Assembly: GCA_002314435.1 (NCBI GenBank)
Contig: DCFV01000134.1
Coordinates: forward strand, 1 to 9,798
Source of the DNA: Acidobacteriaceae bacterium UBA1795
GTDB lineage: Bacteria; Acidobacteriota; Terriglobia; Terriglobales; Acidobacteriaceae
DNA: 9,798 nucleotides
Reading direction: 5' to 3'
The notes below the pieces were generated by a model that was given only the letters and a program-made list of their open reading frames with translations, did no database searches and had not been told where the DNA came from. Shown piece after piece: positions 6,032 through 9,798 of this stretch. The translations under genes and the position numbers were made by a program. Position 1 is the first letter of the stretch; each line of letters opens with the position of its first letter.

Positions 6032-6565
6032 TCAGGATGCCGTTGCCGCGGCCGAGAGATCCGCGTTGGCCTGCTTGGCACCCTTCTTTGCTTCAGACTT
6101 GGCGTTCACGTTGGCTCCGCCGAGGTCCTGGATGGCTTTGCCGAGGCTTTCGGCGCCCGAGCCGCTCATCTTGCTTTGGAGGTCAGTGAAGGAGAGGCCG
6201 AGGTTGTTGGAGACGTGAAGCGCTGCTACGCACTGCCCCAGGTTCTTGAAGCCCGAGCAGGCGGTCTGGAGGTTGCCTCCGGGGATGGTGATTCCGCTGT
6301 GCGTGAGTGCTGAGGTGAGCGACGAGGAGAGGTGGGTGTTGCTGAGAGCGGAACTGGGCGACTGTGCACCGGCGTTGATGCTGCCATGGGTGGCCGTGGC
6401 CGCGCCGGTCTGGGCATGATCCAACCCGGTGGCTGAAGCACCCGCGCCCATGCCTGCGCCTGCACCGGCGGGACGACCGCCGCCGTGCTGGGCGGTTGCC
6501 GTGAGGCTGAGGCCGAGAGCGACCGTGAGAGCAAAGAGAGAGGCTAAAGTTTTTTTATGCATCAT
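6032..6565 (-). CDS. Small exported Ala/Gly/Ser-rich protein, function unknown
   Basis: The product has 177 residues from ATG 6565. An upstream in-frame start would add 56 residues of non-coding character. The chosen start has GGAGG 9 bases before it, and the protein opens with a signal peptide (MMHKKTLASLFALTVALGLSLTATA, cleavage near AQHGGG). A Gly/Ala/Ser-rich linker (about 27-80) follows. The C-terminal part holds a recognisable block, CSGFKNLGQCVAALHVSNNL, then LQSKMSGSGAESLGKAIQDL, with two Cys that could pair. I recall this GFKNLGQ..AA.HVS...L block in unnamed acidobacterial exported proteins, but no activity is known. The tail is Lys/Ala-rich. It is monocistronic, with a palindrome upstream (6597-6614) and a terminator downstream. 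Confidence 0.8.
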   Translation of the reverse strand: MMHKKTLASLFALTVALGLSLTATAQHGGGRPAGAGAGMGAGASATGLDHAQTGAATATHGSINAGAQSPSSALSNTHLSSSLTSALTHSGITIPGGNLQTACSGFKNLGQCVAALHVSNNLGLSFTDLQSKMSGSGAESLGKAIQDLGGANVNAKSEAKKGAKQANADLSAAATAS

Positions 6566-6596
6566 GTTGTGGTACCTCCGTTGGGTTTTCTGCGAA

Positions 6597-6614
6597 TCAA
6601 ATGATTCCATTTGA
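6597..6614. promoter_or_regulatory. Operator-like palindrome upstream of the 6032-6565 gene
   Basis: TCAAATG (6597-6603) and CATTTGA (6608-6614) are perfect 7-base arms around ATTC. The site is 31 bases upstream of the start codon of the leftward gene, in the leader or core promoter zone. No convincing -35/-10 pair was identified, so a regulatory role is inferred from symmetry and position only. Confidence 0.35.
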
Positions 6615-7006
6615 CCGACGCACTGGGAACGTGCCAGCGCGCCAGGGAGAGATGTGTTGCGGCAGCGTGTTACCAACCGTTCTGCCAGTGCCCGGGGAAG
6701 AGGGGCGAGATGTGCTGGCGAGGGGTAAGACACGGATCTGCGGAGCGAGTTGCGGCCGTTGGATTATTTTCAGGTACTTTCGTATGTGCTTGTAAAGGAA
6801 CAGGAATCGCCGGAAAAAACGAAAGAAATAGTAATATTTTGAGGCACAAATATACTTGCCGCACCACGGCGTAAACAAAGGGCTTTGCGACGGATGCTCG
6901 CAGGAAAAGCAGTCTACGCCGGATGTTCACTTATCGGTCAATAACGAAGGTCGATAGTATCAAGAAAAATAACAGAAAAAGTTGACAGACAATCGAAAAA
7001 CGGCGA
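6615..7006. other. AT-richer gap without a supported gene
   Basis: This stretch lies between two leftward genes. Short ORFs cross it on both strands, but none has a ribosome binding site or protein-like composition. A TTGACA occurs on the plus strand at 6982-6987 without a good -10 (GATTAG 17 bases on), pointing into the antisense of the next gene. Promoters for the 6565 gene probably lie here but I cannot define them. Confidence 0.5.
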
Positions 7007-7399
7007 TTAGTTGGCTTTGAAGGTTTTCTTGTCGAGGACGAGTTTGTATTGTTTTCCTTGCTCATCCTGAATGTAGAAATCGGATTTTTCGATTGCAAAT
7101 TTTATCGGCGCTTTGACCGTGACCGCAGGATGTTTCGCGCGATCGTTGTGCAGAACGAGATTCACTTGGTAAACGTAGGCGCCAGCATCGATGGTGTATT
7201 GAACGATGGGGTACTCGTGGCTTCCCATTGCGCCGTGGACGCCGTATTGGTTGCCGGTCATCGCGCCGCCGCCCCTGGTATGCCAAGACTCAGACGAATC
7301 GGTAAGAGTGCCAGTCTGCCACGCATCGGCAGGGATGTTTTTCGCGGCGAGAGGCAGGCAGAGAGCTAGGAGCAGCAGGAGAGCAAGAGTTTTCCGCAT
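7007..7399 (-). CDS. Small exported protein, function unknown
   Basis: The product has 130 residues. A textbook signal peptide (MRKTLALLLLLALCLPLAA, 1-19) is followed by a compact domain of about 110 residues. The domain runs AWQTGTLTDSSESWHTRGGG, HEYPIVQYTIDAGAYVYQVNLVL, VTVKAPIKFAIEKSDFYIQDEQGKQYKLVLDKKTF. The beta-strand pattern and the final FYI.DEQGK.YKL..DKKT segment resemble short exported acidobacterial proteins annotated only as hypothetical. No cysteines remain in the mature part. ATG 7399 is the first start that gives the signal peptide; the Shine-Dalgarno is weak. The hairpin at 7441-7465 separates it from the leftward genes to the right, so it is probably monocistronic. Confidence 0.8.
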   Translation of the reverse strand: MRKTLALLLLLALCLPLAAKNIPADAWQTGTLTDSSESWHTRGGGAMTGNQYGVHGAMGSHEYPIVQYTIDAGAYVYQVNLVLHNDRAKHPAVTVKAPIKFAIEKSDFYIQDEQGKQYKLVLDKKTFKAN

Positions 7400-7440
7400 G
7401 GTGCGAAGGATAACGCTATAGCGGATATTGGAGCAACATA

Positions 7441-7465
7441 AGAGCCCTGCTCGCGGCAGGGCTCT
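7441..7465. terminator. Strong hairpin, likely bidirectional terminator
   Basis: AGAGCCCTGC (7441-7450) and GCAGGGCTCT (7456-7465) form a perfect 10-bp stem with loop TCGCG. On the minus strand it is followed by the partly U-rich TATGTTG, on the plus strand by CGGGTCTTTCC. Leftward transcripts from the 39-codon gene at 7774 would end here, before the gene at 7399. It also marks the edge between the core-like left part and the less GC-rich right part. Confidence 0.5.
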
Positions 7466-7515
7466 CGGGTCTTTCCTTGCTTGGGTAATTCAAGGATAAG
7501 GCAGGATTACGCCAA

Positions 7516-7719
7516 ATGGGAAACAAAGATTCAAGAGTTGCAAAGCTCGCAATGGAAATTGCTGAACTTGCACGGAAGCATCCGATTCGGCACGAAGCGT
7601 TCGATGCGTTGGATGTTGCCAAGATTCTCTTTAGGCCATCGTTGCCGCCGCGAACTAGTTCTGATCTGGAAAATCTCGCGGATTCGGAAGTTGACGTTCA
7701 ATCTCATCTAGCCGTTTGA
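7516..7719 (+). CDS. Small protein of unknown function
   Basis: The product has 67 residues: MGNKDSRVAKLAMEIAELAR, a helical segment (about 5-25), then HPIRHEAFDALDVAKILFRP and an acidic tail (SSDLENLADSEVDVQSHLAV). The composition is protein-like and mostly helical, with no cysteine and no membrane segment. A weak AGGA lies about 9 bases upstream. Its last 65 bases are antisense to the 39-codon leftward gene 7655-7774, which has a far better ribosome binding site, so both may not be expressed together. No family is recognised. It sits at the edge of the accessory region, downstream of a hairpin. It may be a genuine short gene or a remnant. Confidence 0.45.
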   Translation: MGNKDSRVAKLAMEIAELARKHPIRHEAFDALDVAKILFRPSLPPRTSSDLENLADSEVDVQSHLAV

Positions 7720-7774
7720 GGATCTGTTGAAGTAGTCGGATGACCTTCTTTTCAAAGGTCTCTTCTGGTGGCAT
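7655..7774 (-). CDS. 39-residue predicted coiled-coil protein
   Basis: This short gene has a near-ideal start: AAGGAGG (7787-7781) with a 6-base spacer before ATG 7774. The protein begins MPPEETFEKKVIRLLQQILK and ends in a Pro-rich tail closed by TAG (7657-7655). Hydrophobic residues V11, L15, I18, L22, I25 and L29 follow strict 3-4 heptad spacing, giving a short amphipathic coiled coil. No DNA-binding or catalytic motif is visible. It diverges from the 55-codon gene at 7815 with only 40 bp between the starts, and it overlaps the 3' end of the 7516-7719 ORF in antisense. The function is unknown; an oligomerising partner or small regulator of a neighbour is possible but unproven. Confidence 0.65.
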   Translation of the reverse strand: MPPEETFEKKVIRLLQQILKRLDEIERQLPNPRDFPDQN

Positions 7775-7814
7775 ATATGTCCTCCTTAGCAGTGGTGTGC
7801 GCTATCATATCGCC
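7775..7814. promoter_or_regulatory. 40-bp divergent promoter region with overlapping -10 boxes
   Basis: TATCAT (7803-7808, plus strand) is a -10-like box only 6 bases before ATG 7815, which has no Shine-Dalgarno, suggesting a leaderless mRNA. TATGAT (7809-7804, minus strand) overlaps it and would serve the leftward gene with AAGGAGG at 7787-7781. No good -35 was found for either. Shared -10 DNA would make the two promoters compete. Confidence 0.35.
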
Positions 7815-7982
7815 ATGAAGCCGCCTCCGGACAATCCCGAATTCCGCAAGTTTACGAACGCGATGCGGACGATCATGAGCGTGTCCAAAACGGAATTGAA
7901 GAAGCGGGAAGCGGAAGAAAAAAGGGAGAAGCAGCCTAACGCCGCTTCCCCCGGTTCTGCCTCGTCATCCAAGCCACGCTAG
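7815..7982 (+). CDS. 55-residue charged protein convergent with the transposase
   Basis: The product has 55 residues: MKPPPDNPEFRKFTNAMRTI, MSVSKTELKKREAEEKREK, then a Ser/Pro/Ala-rich tail. The PEF.KFT.AM..I..VSK.EL block resembles many unnamed small proteins that I recall near transposases in Acidobacteriota and other phyla. The second half is a Lys/Glu-rich helix. ATG 7815 starts the conserved block; ORF extension further upstream (to 7740) is not protein-like. There is no Shine-Dalgarno. The stop codon TAG (7980-7982) and the transposase stop on the other strand share the same CTAG, so the genes are convergent with a 4-bp overlap. This tight fit suggests it belongs to the insertion element as a passenger or regulator. 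The biochemical role is unknown. Confidence 0.7.
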   Translation: MKPPPDNPEFRKFTNAMRTIMSVSKTELKKREAEEKREKQPNAASPGSASSSKPR

Positions 7983-8968
7983 AACGGTTGTGCGCTCGGC
8001 CCTGCCTCCTTCCCGGTCAATTCCGCATAGGTCAACCGTTTCCCTGCGATCTGCGAGAGAGCGCCCGCAAAGCGGTCAAAATCGGTTAACGGATTGTCTT
8101 TGGTTGCGCGGTTGTTGTACCGGTAAGCCTGTTCGTCGATGTAGCGAAACAGATGGAACGGTTCGACGGAGATATACGTGCCGTTCAATCCCCGTTTGAG
8201 CAAGGCCCAGAAGTTTTCAATCCCGTTCGTGTGGACCTGTCCGCGCACGTATTCGACCGCGTGATTGATGATTTCATGTTGGAGATTCGTTCCCTTGTAT
8301 CCGCCCCACTAATCGGTGAGGAGTGTGGAACCTGGCTGGATGTTCCGCTCGACCAGCTCATGCAGAACTTCCTTGGTGCGCTCTCTGACAACTTCGGCCC
8401 GGACGCGTCCGTTGCGCTCCAGCATCCCAACGACGATTGTTTTAGCCATCGCCGATACAGGCTTGCCGCTGATGCCTGTCCCTTTAGGCTTCTTCGATTT
8501 GTGCATGTTCTTGACCTTGCCGCCCACGTAGGTCTCATCCATCTCTACGGGCCCGCCCTCGGTGCCGCCCAGCTTCTCCCATGTGCCATCCCTCAGCGCC
8601 AGCCGGATACGGTGGAGCATGAACCATGCCGACTTCTGAGTGACTTTCAGATCGCGCGAAATCTCATATGAACTGATCCCGTTTTTGCAGTTCACGACCA
8701 TCCACACGGCGACCAGCCATTTGTCGAGCGGAACGGGCGAGTCCTCGAACACGCTGAATGTCTTCACGCTGAATTGCTTGTGGCAGGTTTTCGCCATGCA
8801 CTTCCAGATCCGGCGCGAGCTCAGATAGGAAACCCGCTTCCCGGCGCAGTGTGGGCACGTGATGCCGTCGGGCCAGCGCATTGCGGCCACAAAGTCTACA
8901 CATGCGTCGGGATCGGCGAAGTATCGAGTCGCCGCTAACAGTGTTTTGGGAAGATTAGCGTTATCCAT
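7979..8968 (-). pseudogene. IS1595-family (ISXO2-like) transposase interrupted by one amber codon
   Basis: One reading frame of 330 codons encodes a full-length ISXO2-type transposase except for TAG at codon 220 (8311-8309). The N-terminal zinc ribbon has C38, C41, C57 and C62. FEDSPVPLDKWL (74-85), NGISSYEISRDLKVTQKSAW (96-115) and MDETYVGGK (143-151, catalytic D144) follow. The second acid is D219, the residue just before the stop. After it the frame continues with WGGYKG, HAVEYVRGQVHTNGIENFWALLKRG (third position N248) and RYNNR, ending at 7979. Relatives usually read TDEW there, so a single GAG-to-TAG change explains the stop. No other lesion was seen, so the break is recent. The truncated product would lack the third catalytic residue. 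CAGG-poor GTGAGG upstream of ATG 8968 is a possible Shine-Dalgarno. Confidence 0.88.
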
Positions 8969-9001
8969 TTCGGCCTCACATTGTAGTAATGGCGTGAAAC
9001 C

Positions 9002-9030
9002 ATAGTATATAATGGAGCATGGTGCGTCAA
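9002..9030 (-). promoter_or_regulatory. Promoter candidate of the transposase gene
   Basis: On the minus strand TTGACG (9030-9025), a 17-base spacer and TACTAT (9007-9002) form a reasonable sigma-70-type promoter, 33 bases before ATG 8968. An overlapping TATACT is an alternative -10 with a 15-base spacer. A perfect TATAAT on the plus strand (9008-9013) has no matching -35 and is probably incidental. Confidence 0.45.
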
Positions 9031-9068
9031 GTAGTATCTTGTCGATTTAGTCTAAAACCAGACCGGAT

Positions 9069-9569
9069 TCAGGAGAGGATATTGGGGCGTTTCCAAGCCT
9101 CTTTGAAGAACAGCCGAATACGATCTAAGAACTCATCTCCTACCAGTTGCGGGGAGAGATACCGGTCACCGTCCGTGAGGCAGGTTCCCAGCTTAGGTTC
9201 GACCGTGAAGCGGAACGGCGCGACTGTCGTTTCGGTCGGGGCACTCATGGCTGTGAATTGCTCTGAGAGTGTGGCTGCGACCCGGCTCTTCGGTGTGTAC
9301 ACAATAGTGAGCCTAATAACCGGAAGCTGTTTTGTGGACACGATCAGCGTATGTCCGAGACGTTGCGTGGAGAGCCCAGCGGTTTTCGCAATGGCTACAC
9401 CTTCGGCAATCGTCTGGACTCCATCCACGAGGTAGGCGGCAAACATTTCCCAAAGGTCATCTGCCTGAGCCACAATGATCTCTCGCGAACATTGTACCCA
9501 CGCCATTTGGCGTTCTATCGACTCCTGGTCGGCGTTCAATTCTGCGGCAATCTCACTCGCTCGGCTCAT
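9069..9569 (-). CDS. Orphan 166-residue protein, function unknown
   Basis: I do not recognise this protein. Residues 1-60 look helical and acidic (MSRASEIAAELNADQESIER, QADDLWEMFAAYLVDGVQTI). The middle (about 70-125) alternates short strands (LGHTLIVSTKQLPVIRLTIV, ETTVAPFRFTVEP). The end is helical (GDEFLDRIRLFFKEAWKRPN). There is no signal peptide and no membrane segment, so it is probably cytoplasmic. The frame on this strand is more protein-like than the antisense ORFs. The Shine-Dalgarno before ATG 9569 is weak (GAG about 10 bases upstream). It is leftward, like the transposase 100 bp downstream, and lies in accessory-type DNA. It could be a phage, plasmid or island remnant; the C-terminus might have been altered by insertion of the IS. 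Confidence 0.55.
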   Translation of the reverse strand: MSRASEIAAELNADQESIERQMAWVQCSREIIVAQADDLWEMFAAYLVDGVQTIAEGVAIAKTAGLSTQRLGHTLIVSTKQLPVIRLTIVYTPKSRVAATLSEQFTAMSAPTETTVAPFRFTVEPKLGTCLTDGDRYLSPQLVGDEFLDRIRLFFKEAWKRPNILS

Positions 9570-9661
9570 ATTGCAGTTACTCTACGCGACTCACGCCGCA
9601 AATTGCCGCTATTTGTGAAGGAAAATCTACGATTGAATCCCCCGGAGATTAAGCGCCGCGC

Positions 9662-9689
9662 GGCATTTTCTCCACCCGGGGAAAATGCC
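9662..9689. repeat. 28-base hairpin upstream of the orphan gene
   Basis: GGCATTTTC (9662-9670) and GAAAATGCC (9681-9689) pair perfectly. TCC (9671-9673) can pair with GGG (9678-9680), giving a 12-bp stem with an ACCC loop and one G-U pair. No T-run follows. It lies 93 bases upstream of the leftward start at 9569, so it could be an operator or leader structure. The rest of 9570-9798 shows no supported gene. Confidence 0.5.
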
Positions 9690-9798
9690 ATTCTCCGCAC
9701 ACGCCTACAACCATCAACCACGCGAATCACCGCCAAAACCAAGCAAATATGGTGCGGGAAGTATGTTGTTGCCTATTTTGATTAATAGAGAATGAGGT

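Larger units (their letters stand above)
7979..9030 (-). mobile_element. IS1595-like insertion sequence, outer ends not located
   Basis: The coordinates cover only the transposase frame and its promoter. I compared roughly 7400-7815 with 8969-9110 by eye for terminal inverted repeats and found none beyond 6-7 bases, so the true ends are unknown. The 55-codon gene at 7815-7982, sharing its stop with the transposase, may lie inside the element. The DNA here is less GC-rich than the left two thirds of the window. Confidence 0.55.

Noticed and set aside
6982..7010. TTGACA as a plus-strand promoter
   Set aside because: The box 17 bases downstream is GATTAG, and it would only transcribe antisense to the 7007-7399 gene.
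7396..9026. Direct 10-base match GCATGGTGCG at 7396-7405 and 9017-9026, considered as a target-site duplication or element end
   Set aside because: Matches of this length are expected by chance many times in a window of this size. The left copy overlaps the start codon of the 7007-7399 gene, and no inverted repeats adjoin it.
7730..9035. AAGTAGT at 7730-7736 and 9029-9035 as a possible target-site duplication of the insertion sequence
   Set aside because: It has only 7 bases, and the right copy overlaps the transposase -35 box. The implied element ends (7737 and 9028) are not inverted repeats of each other.
9019..9435. Plus-strand ORF preceded by a perfect TATAAT at 9008-9013
   Set aside because: It is antisense to the more protein-like 9069-9569 ORF, has no -35 at proper spacing and no Shine-Dalgarno; its Arg/Ser-rich translation looks like a shadow.
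9351..9785. Plus-strand ORF of 144 codons at the right end
   Set aside because: About half is antisense to 9069-9569 and the rest crosses the 9662-9689 hairpin; no ribosome binding site or domain pattern is visible.

Overview
The window reads like chromosomal DNA of a GC-rich soil bacterium of the phylum Acidobacteriota, most likely Acidobacteriaceae (Terriglobus/Granulicella/Acidobacterium-like). This is an inference from gene content: DUF4252 proteins beside an ECF sigma factor, an Ig-like repeat protein with a C-terminal membrane/Cys region, small exported orphans of a recognisable acidobacterial style, and intergenic palindromic repeats. No rRNA, tRNA or CRISPR array was seen.

Layout. 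(1) 1-251: 5' part of a leftward gene for an exported protein, cut by the window edge, with a palindrome just upstream of its ribosome binding site. (2) 252-833: gene-free, packed with palindromes. Two diverged copies of a modular repeat share flanks but carry different hairpins, and a third, unrelated palindromic element sits between them. (3) 2855-834: a tight leftward operon of ECF sigma factor, one-pass membrane protein (probable anti-sigma factor) and two paralogous exported DUF4252-type proteins. The genes overlap by 8 bp and 4 bp or are 27 bp apart. An ECF-like promoter candidate lies upstream of the sigma gene. (4) 4801-2921: fused pabB-pabC, making 4-aminobenzoate from chorismate for folate synthesis. 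It is preceded by a 17-bp gap and a leftward exported/membrane Ig-like protein gene (5793-4819). (5) 6565-6032 and 7399-7007: two small leftward exported proteins of unknown function, separated by an AT-richer gap of about 440 bp. (6) 7441-9798: visibly less GC-rich accessory DNA. It holds small ORFs on both strands, an IS1595/ISXO2-type transposase broken by one amber codon, and an orphan 166-residue ORF. A 39-codon leftward gene with a near-ideal Shine-Dalgarno is divergent from a 55-codon gene whose stop codon shares a CTAG with the transposase stop.

How the parts may work together. The most coherent system is the sigma/anti-sigma/DUF4252 operon. It looks like an envelope-signalling module in which a cytoplasmic sigma factor is held by a short membrane protein and two exported proteins act on the periplasmic side. 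The second point of interest is the repeat cluster at 503-804, where homologous flanks hold unrelated hairpins. All functional statements come from reading the sequence and from remembered family knowledge; no search was run.
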